Below are positions 24,380-33,673 of a DNA stretch of 64,000 nt, piece after piece. The stretch is from Bacteroidota bacterium. GTDB taxonomy: Bacteria > Bacteroidota > Bacteroidia > AKYH767-A > OLB10. Position numbers and translations under genes: made by a program. Where the stretch lies: assembly GCA_019136655.1 (NCBI GenBank), contig JAGVTU010000005.1:1-64000 (forward strand), written 5' to 3'. Every line of letters begins with the position of its first letter. Within the stretch, counting starts at the first letter, position 1. The notes beneath the pieces were generated by a model, which searched no databases, had not been told where the DNA came from, and worked only from the letters and a program-made list of their open reading frames with translations.

Positions 24380-26536
24380 ATGATGAAAAAATTACATTTA
24401 TGGATGACGGCCGTAGCTTTAGCCGTTTCAGGAATGGTGCATGCCGATGAGGGCATGTGGTTACTATCTACACTGAAGCAACTCAACGAAGCAGAAATGC
24501 AAAAGATGGGCTTTAGGCTTACTGCTGATGATATTTATAATATCAACAAAGCTTCAATGAAAGATGGTATCGTTCACTTTGGCGGAGGATGTACCGGTGA
24601 GATTATCTCTCCCGATGGATTAATTCTTACCAACCATCATTGCGGACTTGACTTTATTCAATCACTGAGCTCGATAGAACATGATTATCTGAAAAATGGT
24701 TTTTGGGCTGCTACTCGTGCTGATGAGTTACCCGCTCCCGGACTAACAGTGCGTTTTCTGATCAGGATGGAGGATGTAACACAGAAAGTAAAATCTGAGA
24801 TGAGTGATACGCTCAGCGAAGCAGATTTTCAGGCGAAGCTTGTTTCTGTTTTTGCAAAAATCACTAAGGAGGCAACAGAAAACACAGGATATATTGCCGA
24901 TGTTCGATCTACCTTTGGTGGTAATGAGTTTTATTTATTTGTTTATGAAAAATACGAAGATGTTCGTTTAGTAGGAACACCGCCTATGAGTATTGGAAAT
25001 TTTGGTGGAGATACTGATAACTGGATGTGGCCACGTCACACAGGTGATTTTTCCATGTTCAGAGTTTATATGTCGCCAGATGGCAAACCGGCAAAATATT
25101 CGAAAGACAATGTTCCCATGAAATCGAAGTATTATTTTCCTGTTAACATTAAAGGACTTCAGGAAGGCGATTTTACAATGATAATGGGTTATCCTGGACG
25201 TACAGACCGTTATGCAACATCATATTCAATTGAAAACTCATTGGATATTACCAGCCCTTCACTTGTAAAGATTCGTGACAAAAGACTGAATGTAATTAAT
25301 GAAGCAATGGCTTCAAGCGATGAGATAAGAATAAAATATCAGTCAAAGAAGAACAGAGTGAGCAACTATTGGAAATACTTTATTGGTCAGCAGAAACAAC
25401 TGAAGCGAATGAAAGTGTTAGATCAAAAGCGAGATCAGGAAAATAAATTTAACGAATGGGTGAATGCTGATAAGAAAAGAAAGATGGAATATGGATTTGT
25501 ACTGAATGCATTACAAAATTCGTACATGGAGTCGCGTAAATATGCAAAAGTACGTGTGTATATGAGTGAAGCATTATTGGGAACCGAAGTGCTTAGATAT
25601 GCCATGTCATTTGGGGCTCTCGAAAAAGCGCTGAATGAAAAAACTCCCAATCAGGAAGACATTCAGGCGAAAACTGCAATGTTGAAATCACAGGTTGATG
25701 ATTATTTTGACGAGTATGATGCCGGGGTAGATAAGAAAGTATTTGCTGTATTGATGAAAACTTTCATGGAAGACATAGCTCCTGAACAACGGGCACCATC
25801 ATTGGCTAAGATGCTTGGGAAAAATAAAGGCAATTATGAGAAGTGGGCAGACTATGTTTTTTCAAAAAGCATCTTTGCTGATAAGAATAAAGTGTTGGAA
25901 TTTTTAAAAGACCCTTCCGCAAAAGCTATTCATAACGACCCTGCATTTCAAATTATAAACGATCAGTCTAATTTTTATTCAGATAATTTCAGAGATGCAG
26001 CACGTAAGGCTGAATTAAATCAGGCTGCCAATAACAGAAAGTACATTCAGGGTCTTAGAGAAATGATGCCGGAGAAAAAGTTTAGTCCTGATGCCAACTC
26101 TACCATGCGCCTGACTTATGGCAAAGTGAAAAATTACAACCCGGCCGATGCAGTAAAATACGACTGGATATCTACAATTGAAGGTGTTATGCAGAAGATG
26201 GATAACACTAACACAGAATTTGTAGTACCAGATAAATTGGCTGAACTTTATAATAACAAGGACTATGGCCGCTATGCTAAGAATGGGACATTATATACAT
26301 GCTTTATTACAGATAATGATATTACAGGAGGCAACAGTGGCAGTCCTGTGATTAATGGTAATGGTGAAATTGTAGGACTTGCTTTTGATGGCAACTGGGA
26401 AGCAATGAGTGGCGATATTAAGTTTGATGAAAACTATAAACGTACTATTGCAGTAGATATTCGTTATGTATTATTCTGTATTGAAAAGTTTGGAGGTGCC
26501 AAACATATTGTGGATGAAATGAAAGTAGTAGAATAA
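24380..26536 (+). CDS. S46 family dipeptidyl-peptidase (DPP7-type)
   Basis: 718 residues with a signal peptide (MKKLHLWMTAVALAVSGMVHA). The chymotrypsin-like S46 family releases dipeptides from peptide N-termini in the periplasm. The catalytic His lies in LTNHHCG (85-89) and the nucleophile in GNSGSP (S653); MWPRHTGDF near 220 contributes the acidic region. The residue 18 after the Ser, which decides specificity, is Gly (G671 in AFDGNWEAMSGD). Gly is the DPP7 state (hydrophobic P1), whereas DPP11 enzymes with acidic preference have Arg. It has its own terminator. Confidence 0.93.
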   Translation: MMKKLHLWMTAVALAVSGMVHADEGMWLLSTLKQLNEAEMQKMGFRLTADDIYNINKASMKDGIVHFGGGCTGEIISPDGLILTNHHCGLDFIQSLSSIEHDYLKNGFWAATRADELPAPGLTVRFLIRMEDVTQKVKSEMSDTLSEADFQAKLVSVFAKITKEATENTGYIADVRSTFGGNEFYLFVYEKYEDVRLVGTPPMSIGNFGGDTDNWMWPRHTGDFSMFRVYMSPDGKPAKYSKDNVPMKSKYYFPVNIKGLQEGDFTMIMGYPGRTDRYATSYSIENSLDITSPSLVKIRDKRLNVINEAMASSDEIRIKYQSKKNRVSNYWKYFIGQQKQLKRMKVLDQKRDQENKFNEWVNADKKRKMEYGFVLNALQNSYMESRKYAKVRVYMSEALLGTEVLRYAMSFGALEKALNEKTPNQEDIQAKTAMLKSQVDDYFDEYDAGVDKKVFAVLMKTFMEDIAPEQRAPSLAKMLGKNKGNYEKWADYVFSKSIFADKNKVLEFLKDPSAKAIHNDPAFQIINDQSNFYSDNFRDAARKAELNQAANNRKYIQGLREMMPEKKFSPDANSTMRLTYGKVKNYNPADAVKYDWISTIEGVMQKMDNTNTEFVVPDKLAELYNNKDYGRYAKNGTLYTCFITDNDITGGNSGSPVINGNGEIVGLAFDGNWEAMSGDIKFDENYKRTIAVDIRYVLFCIEKFGGAKHIVDEMKVVE

Positions 26537-26558
26537 AACATCAACAGATTTAATGAGA

Positions 26559-26584
26559 AAAGGCCACAGTAAAATGTGGCCTTT
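26559..26584. terminator. Terminator between the S46 peptidase and odhB
   Basis: A 10-bp perfect stem AAAGGCCACA / TGTGGCCTTT with a 6-base loop and T-rich tail on the plus strand. It lies 22 bases past the peptidase stop and also faces the convergent odhB. Confidence 0.85.
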
Positions 26585-26620
26585 CTTTTTGTTTATTGGT
26601 AAAAGAATAAATCCTTTCGG

Positions 26621-27877
26621 CTACAAATGTAATAATACTTTGATTGGGTCGTTGCCTTCAAACAACATTTTTGTTGGGTCTTCCAACATTTGTTTTACCT
26701 TAACCAGAAAACTTACTGACTCGCGACCATCAATAATCCGGTGATCATAAGATAAAGCAACATACATGATTGGACGAATTACTACACTTCCGTTCACTGC
26801 AACAGGACGCTCTACAATGTTGTGCATTCCAAGTATTGCACTCTGTGGAGGATTGATAATTGGTGTTGACAACATAGAACCAAACACACCGCCATTGGTA
26901 ATGGTAAATGTTCCTCCTGTCATTTCATCAATGGTAATTTTTCCGTCACGTGCTTTGCCTGCAAGTTCCAGTACCTGTTGTTCTATCTGTGCAAGTGTCA
27001 GCGATTCGGCATTACGAATTACAGGCACCATTAATCCTTTGGGTGCACTCACTGCAATTCCGATATCGCAATAATTATTGTACACTATTTCATCACCATC
27101 AATCTGTGCATTCACTGCAGGAAAAGATTTCAATGCAGCACAAACTGCTTTGGTAAAAAATGACATGAAGCCAAGACCCACGCCATGTTTTTCTTTAAAC
27201 ACATCTTTATATTGTTTGCGAATATTCATGATGGCACTCATGTCAACCTCATTGAAGGTGGTAAGCATGGCTGTTTCTTGTTTAACGGCAACTAAACGTT
27301 GCGAAAGTTTTTTTCGCAGCATGGTCATTTTCTCTCTCCTCACTTCACGCGAAATCACTCCGTCATTTTTTGCAACAGTTGCAGAAGTTGTTACTGCTGC
27401 AGGTTGCTTCATGGCTTCAAGTACGTCACCCTTGGTAATGCGTCCTGCTTTTCCTGTTCCTGAAATTTGAGCAGGCTCTACTTTGTTTTCTTTCATCAGT
27501 TTCTCTGCCGCTACTGATGGAGTACCTGATGCATAACTTTTGGTTTTCTTTTCTGGAGTTGCAGCAGGAGCAACAGGTTTCTGTTCGGGCTCTTTTTGCG
27601 ATTTGGTTTCCTGTTTGGTTGTAGTAGCTGCAGGTTTTGCAGCATCGGTGTCAATGGTACAGGCAACTGTACCAACGGCAATGGTTTCTCCTTCCGGAGC
27701 TTTTATATGCAACACACCATCAGCTTCGGCTGCAAGCGTAAGAGTTGCTTTGTCAGAATCTATTTCTGCTATCTCTTCATCCTTTTCCACATAATCACCA
27801 TCTTTTTTTATCCAACGTGCTATCTGAACTTCTGTGATGCTTTCTCCCGGGCTTGGGACTTTTATTTCGACAATCAT
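26621..27877 (-). CDS. odhB: Dihydrolipoyl succinyltransferase, E2 of 2-oxoglutarate dehydrogenase
   Basis: 418 residues. An N-terminal lipoyl domain with the lipoylated lysine in [11 protein letters not shown] (K43) is followed by an Ala/Pro/Lys-rich linker, a peripheral-subunit-binding domain (about 115-150, [20 protein letters not shown]), and the CoA acyltransferase domain ending with [16 protein letters not shown], which holds the catalytic His. [16 protein letters not shown] is typical of the succinyl (OdhB/SucB) rather than the acetyl E2. The E1 gene is not in the window. The lipoyl arm depends on LipB (15403). Confidence 0.93.
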   Translation of the reverse strand: MIVEIKVPSPGESITEVQIARWIKKDGDYVEKDEEIAEIDSDKATLTLAAEADGVLHIKAPEGETIAVGTVACTIDTDAAKPAATTTKQETKSQKEPEQKPVAPAATPEKKTKSYASGTPSVAAEKLMKENKVEPAQISGTGKAGRITKGDVLEAMKQPAAVTTSATVAKNDGVISREVRREKMTMLRKKLSQRLVAVKQETAMLTTFNEVDMSAIMNIRKQYKDVFKEKHGVGLGFMSFFTKAVCAALKSFPAVNAQIDGDEIVYNNYCDIGIAVSAPKGLMVPVIRNAESLTLAQIEQQVLELAGKARDGKITIDEMTGGTFTITNGGVFGSMLSTPIINPPQSAILGMHNIVERPVAVNGSVVIRPIMYVALSYDHRIIDGRESVSFLVKVKQMLEDPTKMLFEGNDPIKVLLHL

Positions 27878-27899
27878 TTTACTGATAAAATTGTTTCTG

Positions 27900-27907
27900 C
27901 AAAGGTA
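27900..27907 (-). promoter_or_regulatory. -7 promoter box of odhB
   Basis: Reads TACCTTTG on the minus strand, exact match, with 22 bases between its G and the odhB ATG at 27877. Confidence 0.5.
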
Positions 27908-28074
27908 TTGGTTATTTTGGATTTTGCTGAATGGAATAAGGAGAGCTCAATGTTATCAGTGATTTCTAATCAGAGTTGGACTTTCAAATTACATTCATTT
28001 GACAAATAAATGTTCTGCGGATTCAATTCCCTGTTAAATTTCATCAACTCGTAGTAACGATTCAAGAGCAATTC

Positions 28075-28082
28075 TACTTTTG
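28075..28082 (+). promoter_or_regulatory. -7 promoter box of the AlkD-like gene
   Basis: TACTTTTG, exact match, ending 28 bases before the ATG at 28111. Confidence 0.5.
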
Positions 28083-28110
28083 TAATAGCATTTATCACAA
28101 ACTTTAATTG

Positions 28111-28803
28111 ATGGACAAGGACGAGATAGTTCAGATAATAAAACTGCAGCGTAACGAAAAAAATATTCTTGGACAAAAACGATTTGGTATCACGGGTGCT
28201 GAATCTTACGGGTTATCTATGCTGCAATTAAAAAGCATTGCAAAGAGCGTTGGAAAAAACCATGCACTTGCTCAGGAGTTATGGGCAACACAAATTCGTG
28301 AAGCGAGGCATATAGCGGTGATGATTGCCGAAAAAGATAAGGTGACAGAAAGACTGATGGAAAGATGGGTAAAGGATTTTGATTCATGGGATATTGTGGA
28401 TAATTGTTGTTCAACATTATTTTGTCGCACACCTTTTGCTTATAGCAAGGTAACGGAGTGGAGCGCACGGAAGCGTGAATTTGAAAAAAGAGCAGCTTTT
28501 TCTTTGATGGCATTTCTTGCAGTTCACGATAAGAAACAATCCGATAAGGCATTTGAAGAATTTCTTGAAATTATCATTCGTGAATCTGACGACCAACGCA
28601 ATTTTGTGAAGAAGGCAGTCAACTGGGCACTGAGACAAATAGGTAAACGAAACATTCGTTTGTGTAATAAGGCTATTGCCTCTTGCAAAACAATTCATTC
28701 CAAAGGCGATGCAGCCTCACGCTGGATAGCCAATGATGCACTTCGTGAACTCGAAAAATATAAACAGGAAGGGCGGATAAAATCTGTTGGAAGCATAAGT
28801 TAA
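28111..28803 (+). CDS. AlkD-like DNA alkylation repair protein
   Basis: About 230 residues, all helical, with HEAT-like repeats of the DNA alkylation repair (AlkD/AlkC-type) family: GLSMLQLKSIAKSVGKNHALA, WATQIREARHIAVMIAEKDKV, WVKDFDSWDIVDNCCSTLF (typical W-D-x-x-D), and VKKAVNWALRQIGKRNIRL. AlkD glycosylases excise positively charged alkylpurines. The long frame starts with a TTG at 28108 one codon before the ATG; the ATG is preferred. Confidence 0.87.
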   Translation: MDKDEIVQIIKLQRNEKNILGQKRFGITGAESYGLSMLQLKSIAKSVGKNHALAQELWATQIREARHIAVMIAEKDKVTERLMERWVKDFDSWDIVDNCCSTLFCRTPFAYSKVTEWSARKREFEKRAAFSLMAFLAVHDKKQSDKAFEEFLEIIIRESDDQRNFVKKAVNWALRQIGKRNIRLCNKAIASCKTIHSKGDAASRWIANDALRELEKYKQEGRIKSVGSIS

Positions 28804-28828
28804 GTCATCTTTTTTATAAAGAGATAGA

Positions 28829-28836
28829 TACTTTTG
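28829..28836 (+). promoter_or_regulatory. -7 box with leaderless spacing to a GTG start
   Basis: TACTTTTG, exact match, ending 5 bases before the GTG at 28842. This spacing supports GTG as the real initiator. Confidence 0.55.
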
Positions 28837-28841
28837 TAATC

Positions 28842-29504
28842 GTGTATCAGCGAAGCTTTATAACGATATTTTTCCTTGCATCAGTTGCATTCATACTTGC
28901 TGGTGATATGGTTCATGCGCAGATTGGGAATACATTTGCAGAAGCATTCGAAAAAAAACCCAGACCGTTTTTTCAGTTAGACGGTTATAATTCTTTTGTA
29001 AGAAAACGGGGGGCAAATGCCATTGGCGTAAAAGCAGGATTAGGATTTAATAAGAAATTACGTTTTGGAATCGGGTATATGAAATTGTTTACTGATGTGG
29101 TTGACAGTATTGAAGTGAAGCCCGGTGTTTATTATCGTGGAGAAGTAAAAAGCGGATATTTTACAACGGGATTAGAATATATCATTTATGATCATGATCC
29201 CTGGCAACTAAGTTTCCCGGTACACCTTGGAATTGGGAACAGTTATTACGATTATCCTGATGGAAAACGTACACACAACAAAGCATTAAAAGGAAGTATT
29301 GTATTATTAGAACCTGCAGTTACCGGACATTATAAAGTAATCAGATGGGTAGGAGTAGGATTTGGTGTTGGCTACCGCATCATGATAAAAAACAATACAC
29401 AGATTACAGATAAACTATCGTCACCATTATATGTTTTAAAGCTGAAAGTATTTCTCGATGAGGTTTACAAATCAGTCTTTCAGCCTGATGACAATAAAAA
29501 ATAA
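28842..29504 (+). CDS. Exported beta-rich protein, possible outer-membrane barrel
   Basis: 220 residues. With the GTG start the N-terminus is a signal peptide (MYQRSFITIFFLASVAFILA ... MVHAQ). The rest alternates short amphipathic strands (GVKAGLGFNKKLRFGIGYMK, YFTTGLEYIIYD, FPVHLGIGN, WVGVGFGVGYRIMIK), as in small outer-membrane beta-barrels. I do not recognise a named family. It is followed by the thioesterase gene after 3 bases, so they are probably cotranscribed. Confidence 0.7.
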   Translation: MYQRSFITIFFLASVAFILAGDMVHAQIGNTFAEAFEKKPRPFFQLDGYNSFVRKRGANAIGVKAGLGFNKKLRFGIGYMKLFTDVVDSIEVKPGVYYRGEVKSGYFTTGLEYIIYDHDPWQLSFPVHLGIGNSYYDYPDGKRTHNKALKGSIVLLEPAVTGHYKVIRWVGVGFGVGYRIMIKNNTQITDKLSSPLYVLKLKVFLDEVYKSVFQPDDNKK

Positions 29505-29507
29505 CAG

Positions 29508-29933
29508 ATGAAATCAATTTTTGGAAACTACACACTTGAGCAGGTAAGAAGCATTGGCAATAAAACTATGTTCGAGCACCTTGGTATGGAAATTACCTCA
29601 ATTGACAATAATAAGATATGTGGCAAAATGCCGGTAGATTACCGAACTGTTCAACCGATGCAGATTTTGCATGGAGGTGCATCATGTGCATTGGCAGAAT
29701 CAATTGCAAGTGTAGGGGCATATCTTACCGTTAATCCTGAAACGCACTACTGTGTTGGAATGGAAATAAATGCTAATCATTTAAGACCTGTGAAGGATGG
29801 TTTTGTCTATGGAGAAGCTTCACCCATCCACATTGGCCGGACATCACAGGTGTGGAGTATTGAAATTCGAAATGCAGAGCAAAAATTGGTTTGCATAAGC
29901 CGCATGACCATTGCTGTGGTAGCACGACAGTAG
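29508..29933 (+). CDS. Hotdog-fold thioesterase (PaaI-like)
   Basis: 141 residues with the hotdog 4HBT pattern. MFEHLGMEITSIDNNKICGKMPV is followed by the helix region LHGGASCALAESIASVGAYL, in which the His-Gly-Gly and the Glu are typical of PaaI/DHNA-CoA thioesterases, and then NANHLRPVKDG. It hydrolyses acyl-CoA thioesters. In Bacteroidota such proteins may act in menaquinone synthesis (1,4-dihydroxy-2-naphthoyl-CoA), but no men genes are adjacent. Confidence 0.9.
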   Translation: MKSIFGNYTLEQVRSIGNKTMFEHLGMEITSIDNNKICGKMPVDYRTVQPMQILHGGASCALAESIASVGAYLTVNPETHYCVGMEINANHLRPVKDGFVYGEASPIHIGRTSQVWSIEIRNAEQKLVCISRMTIAVVARQ

Positions 29934-29982
29934 GTGATATTGCTAAAATGATTACTTTAGCAGAATCTTAAATTTAAATAAA

Positions 29983-30636
29983 ATGAAAAAGACATTATTA
30001 TTAGCGTTTGCATTACTTGCAACCATGAGCTTATTTGCTCAAACAAAAGTTAAAGAAGGTACAGCAAAGTATAAAATAGACTATGACCTCGATGCCGAAG
30101 GTGAAGAAATGAAAGCTATGTTGCCTTCTGATATGACTATTTATTTTAAAGGTGATAAGTACGCTGCAGAAACTTCAGGAGGAATGATGGACCAGAAAGC
30201 AGTTACTGATTCAAAAACGCAGGAAACTATTATGCTCATGGATATGATGGGTAATAAGATTGCAGTGAAAATTACCAAAGAGGATATTGAAAAGGAAAAG
30301 AGTAAAGGAAATAAACCTAAGGTCGAAATAACTTCTGACACCAAAGATATTGCCGGTTTCAAATGCACCAAAGCAATTGTGAAATCAGATGATGGAACAA
30401 ATTTTGAAATCTGGTTTACCAAAGACATTGCTGTAAACAATGCTTATAAAGAAGGATATGACGGTATTGATGGTTTGATGATGGAATATTCAGTTCCACA
30501 AAAAATGTTTACAATGAAAATGACATGTACTGAAATAAAACAAGGTGCTGTTGATGATAAAATTTTCGAAATACCTTCTGACTATAAAATGATGACCAAG
30601 GATGAATTAATGAAAATGAGTGGAGGAGGTCATTAG
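29983..30636 (+). CDS. Exported DUF4412-like protein
   Basis: 217 residues with a signal peptide (MKKTLLLAFALLATMSLFAQ). The mature part has the layout of DUF4412/GLPGLI-type proteins: GTAKYKIDYDLDAEGEE, MTIYFKGDKYAAET, a TQETIMLMDMMGNK strand, DTKDIAGFKCTKAIVKSDDG and FEIWFTKDI. Met-rich stretches occur throughout. Function unknown. A TACTTTAG at about 29953 is one base from the -7 consensus. Confidence 0.7.
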   Translation: MKKTLLLAFALLATMSLFAQTKVKEGTAKYKIDYDLDAEGEEMKAMLPSDMTIYFKGDKYAAETSGGMMDQKAVTDSKTQETIMLMDMMGNKIAVKITKEDIEKEKSKGNKPKVEITSDTKDIAGFKCTKAIVKSDDGTNFEIWFTKDIAVNNAYKEGYDGIDGLMMEYSVPQKMFTMKMTCTEIKQGAVDDKIFEIPSDYKMMTKDELMKMSGGGH

Positions 30637-30685
30637 TAAAATTTAGCGGAGAGCTAACAAAGATTCTTTCCGACTTTATTTTTAA

Positions 30686-30731
30686 AAAAGCTTTTGTCGT
30701 TTACTTCAAAAAAGTTCAGACAAAGGCTTTT
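30686..30731. terminator. Bidirectional terminator between the DUF4412-like gene and tilS
   Basis: A 13-bp stem AAAAGCTTTTGTC / GACAAAGGCTTTT (30686-30698 with 30719-30731, one G-U pair on one strand) and a 20-base loop, flanked by T-runs on both strands. It lies between two convergent genes. Confidence 0.6.
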
Positions 30732-30795
30732 CTCTTCTGTAATCAATTTTGGACCGGATTTCTTTTTGGAAAAAGCAAAATGGAATAATTGTTTA

Positions 30796-32133
30796 CTAAA
30801 TTTCTGTTACACTTATTTTTAAAGTTCTTTTGCTTTCTTCTTTCACTCTCGCCCTATCACTGATTCGTTTACCAACCACCCAAAAAATTTCTTTGTTGCT
30901 TTCCATTAACCACTGATTTTCTTTTTCAGCAGCAGTGTATTTTAAATCAATAAAAAAATCACTGAGCTTCTTGTGATTGGTCATTCCAAACGGCTGAAAG
31001 CGATCTCCGTCTTTTTTATTCCTTATAATTATTGGAAAGGTTACTTCACCGGCATCAACCCATGCCTGATTAGGATTGAGATTTTTTGAAAGAGCAAGTT
31101 CTTCAAAAATTTTTTCTTCGTAATTTACGGTTATAGCTTTTCCTTTATACTCATATACTCCACAATCAGGTATTTCATAAAAAACGGAATTAACATTTGT
31201 GTGAGGAAGTATTATCAACTCATTTCGGTTTTTGGTAATGCAATATTTTTCTGAGTAAAACTTTTTTGATTCAGTACTGTCAAGTGTATTAAACAGCGAA
31301 ATTGTTTGCGACCTACTGAATCCATAAGGCTCAATCAGATGGTATAAAACTGTTAATGGTGCCGGTGTGTTTCGCAATGCTGCAATTGCAATTACTATTT
31401 CATTCTCTTTTTGTGAAACAATCTGCTTGCTTACACTTTCAAGATAATGCCTGATAATTTTATCTTCGCCATAAACAAAGTCAGACTGCTCAACCAAATT
31501 GGTGCTGAAGGATGGATTTATTTCCTGAAGTATCGGCAGCAGATGTCTTCTGATTTTATTTCGCTGATATGCATCGGAATCATTAGAGGCATCCTCTCTC
31601 CATTTTAGCTGATGTTGCTGTGCGTATTGAAGGATTTCATTTTTTGTGGCAAACAACAATGGGTGTACGCGGTTACCATCTATTGGTAAAATCCCAAGAA
31701 GTGCAGCAGAGCCATACTGTCGGAGCAGTTTAATAATTACAGTTTCGGCAAAATCATCAGCATGATGCGCTGTGACTATATACTTCAACTGATGTTTTTC
31801 ACACAATTCATTAAAAAAGGCATAACGCAAATCGCGTGCGGCCATCTGTATGGAGAGTTGATTTTCCTCAGCATATATTTTGGTATCGAAAGATGTTGAA
31901 TAAAAATCAATTTGATTTTCTTCGCACCATTGTTTTACCAAAAGTTCGTCATAATCTGAATCCTGATTTCTTAATTTGAAATTGCAGTGTGCAACTGCGA
32001 ACTTATAATCTGATTTCAGAAATAAATCAGCCATCACCATGGAGTCAACGCCTCCGCTTACGGCAAGCAACAGTTTATCTGCTGAAGTAAATAAGGAATG
32101 TTTGGCAATAAACCTTTTGAAGGAGTCAATCAA
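30796..32133 (-). CDS. tilS: tRNA(Ile)-lysidine synthase TilS
   Basis: 445 residues. The P-loop SGGVDSMVMADLF (near residue 25) is the PP-loop ATPase signature, VTAHHADDFAETVIIKLLR follows (near 120), and a C-terminal TilS domain includes DGDRFQPFGM near 380. It converts C34 of tRNA-Ile(CAU) to lysidine so it reads AUA codons, an essential step. It lies 26 bases downstream of pabB in the same direction. Confidence 0.95.
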   Translation of the reverse strand: MIDSFKRFIAKHSLFTSADKLLLAVSGGVDSMVMADLFLKSDYKFAVAHCNFKLRNQDSDYDELLVKQWCEENQIDFYSTSFDTKIYAEENQLSIQMAARDLRYAFFNELCEKHQLKYIVTAHHADDFAETVIIKLLRQYGSAALLGILPIDGNRVHPLLFATKNEILQYAQQHQLKWREDASNDSDAYQRNKIRRHLLPILQEINPSFSTNLVEQSDFVYGEDKIIRHYLESVSKQIVSQKENEIVIAIAALRNTPAPLTVLYHLIEPYGFSRSQTISLFNTLDSTESKKFYSEKYCITKNRNELIILPHTNVNSVFYEIPDCGVYEYKGKAITVNYEEKIFEELALSKNLNPNQAWVDAGEVTFPIIIRNKKDGDRFQPFGMTNHKKLSDFFIDLKYTAAEKENQWLMESNKEIFWVVGKRISDRARVKEESKRTLKISVTEI

Positions 32134-32159
32134 AACATAAAATTTAATGCTAAGATAAA

Positions 32160-33431
32160 TTATCCTAACACATCAATCATAGCTTTGGCTTTGAGTAAAC
32201 TTTCTTCATACTCGCTGTTAGCATCCGATTTGGTTGTTATGGCACCACCTGACTGAACTGATAGATATTTCCGCTGTGCATTATATAATATAGTACGGAT
32301 TATCACATTGAAATCAAAATCGCCTTCAGGATCAATATAGCCTACACTTCCCGAGAAAGCACCACGTCTGGTTTTTTCATGTTCATCTATCAGCTTCATT
32401 GCACTTATTTTTGGAGCACCTGTCATACTTCCCATTGGGAAAGTTGCTTTCAGCATTTCGGAAAAAGTAATAGAATCTGAAACCTCACAACTTACGGTTG
32501 AAATTAACTGGTGGACGGTTTTGAAAGAGTAAAGTCCTAACAGTTCATCAACCTTTACACTTCCCGGTTGAGCAATGCGCGATAAATCATTTCTTACCAA
32601 ATCCACAATCATCATATTTTCTGCACGTTCTTTTTCATTATGGAGTAATTGTTCTTTCATATAATCATCCTCTTCTGCAGATGCGCTGCGTGCCGCAGTG
32701 CCTTTAATAGGTTGCGAGTAAAGTTTATGCCCACGCTTGCACAAAAACCTTTCAGGACTTGATGAGATGATATGATGATTGTCTTTTTTATAAAAGCATG
32801 ACATAGGAGCCCGCGACTTAATGCCTAATTTGATAAATGTTTCAAATGGATTTATCTCAGCATTGTCATTATAGAATTCCTGACAAAAAGTTACCTCATA
32901 TATATCACCTTGTTGCAGAAATGTTTTTAATCGTGAAACAGCATCCAGATATTCATGGTTAGTGAATCTTGGGGTCAGCTCCATTGGCCGCGAATGTTTC
33001 ATTTGTCGCAATTCTACATCATCTGCCGTAAAGTTATCAATAGTCTGTGCTTGCTGATCTATAATTTTAAGAGCACCGGCTTCAGAGGTTAGTACGATTT
33101 GAGGAACAAAAAAATGCAACGATGGAAAATTAAGTTTATCGGTATGTTTAGAAGTGAGATTTTCTATTTCATTCTTAAGGTCGTATGAAAGAAATCCAAA
33201 CATCCAACGACCTTTATGTTTATCAATAAATTGTTGTAACTGTTCTAATGATTTCGAAGTTGTTTCAATACTGTCAAGGGCATTAATTCCGGCTAAAAAA
33301 TCATACTTGCTCAAACCGCTATAACATCCGGAAGCGGCACCATTAGAAGTCAGGAAAGCAAAGTTTTTAAAGGCATTACCTGTTTTCAATATCTCCTCAA
33401 ATTCGGATGGGGTAACTTTTTTATCGCTCAT
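32160..33431 (-). CDS. pabB: Aminodeoxychorismate synthase component I
   Basis: About 423 residues from ATG 33431. The chorismate-binding domain carries SQPIKGTAAR, with the lysine typical of PabB (TrpE has PIAGT), ERAENMMIVDLVRNDLSR, FPMGSMTGAPKISAM and GAFSGSVGYIDPEGDFDFNVIIRT. It makes 4-amino-4-deoxychorismate for folate with a glutaminase partner not seen here. The longer frame from 33455 is rejected because a -7 box (33440-33447) lies within it. The start is 8 bases past that box. Confidence 0.92.
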   Translation of the reverse strand: MSDKKVTPSEFEEILKTGNAFKNFAFLTSNGAASGCYSGLSKYDFLAGINALDSIETTSKSLEQLQQFIDKHKGRWMFGFLSYDLKNEIENLTSKHTDKLNFPSLHFFVPQIVLTSEAGALKIIDQQAQTIDNFTADDVELRQMKHSRPMELTPRFTNHEYLDAVSRLKTFLQQGDIYEVTFCQEFYNDNAEINPFETFIKLGIKSRAPMSCFYKKDNHHIISSSPERFLCKRGHKLYSQPIKGTAARSASAEEDDYMKEQLLHNEKERAENMMIVDLVRNDLSRIAQPGSVKVDELLGLYSFKTVHQLISTVSCEVSDSITFSEMLKATFPMGSMTGAPKISAMKLIDEHEKTRRGAFSGSVGYIDPEGDFDFNVIIRTILYNAQRKYLSVQSGGAITTKSDANSEYEESLLKAKAMIDVLG

Positions 33432-33439
33432 AATGCTTT

Positions 33440-33447
33440 CAAAATTA
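33440..33447 (-). promoter_or_regulatory. -7 promoter box of pabB-tilS
   Basis: Reads TAATTTTG on the minus strand, exact match. Eight bases separate it from the ATG at 33431, so any leader is one to three bases or none. It excludes the upstream ATG at 33455 as initiator for this transcript. Confidence 0.5.
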
Positions 33448-33636
33448 GAAAGCACATTTCAAAAAGAATGATAGCGGATGGCATTGTTTTAAACATTATA
33501 ATATGGAAAATAAGTTGCATGAAAAAAGGCATAAAAAACATCTGAAAAGGTATTAAAACTCACTACTTCTCTCTGCAATTCAGGCACTTTCATCAAATTG
33601 TATTAATAATTTGCAGGTTGTAAGCGTTTTTTTTTA

Positions 33637-33644
33637 TATTTTTG
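33637..33644 (+). promoter_or_regulatory. -7 promoter box of the glycogen-synthase-like gene
   Basis: TATTTTTG, exact match, with TTG at 33618-33620 and 33611-33613 as possible -33 elements. It ends 29 bases before the ATG at 33674 and probably drives the DUF4270-glmS unit as well. Confidence 0.5.
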
Positions 33645-33673
33645 CATCTTCAAACTCAAGGTAGAATTTGCAC

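Noticed and set aside
27596..28009. Plus-strand 137-residue frame antisense to odhB
   Set aside because: It runs through the strongly conserved lipoyl-domain coding region on the other strand and resembles nothing known.
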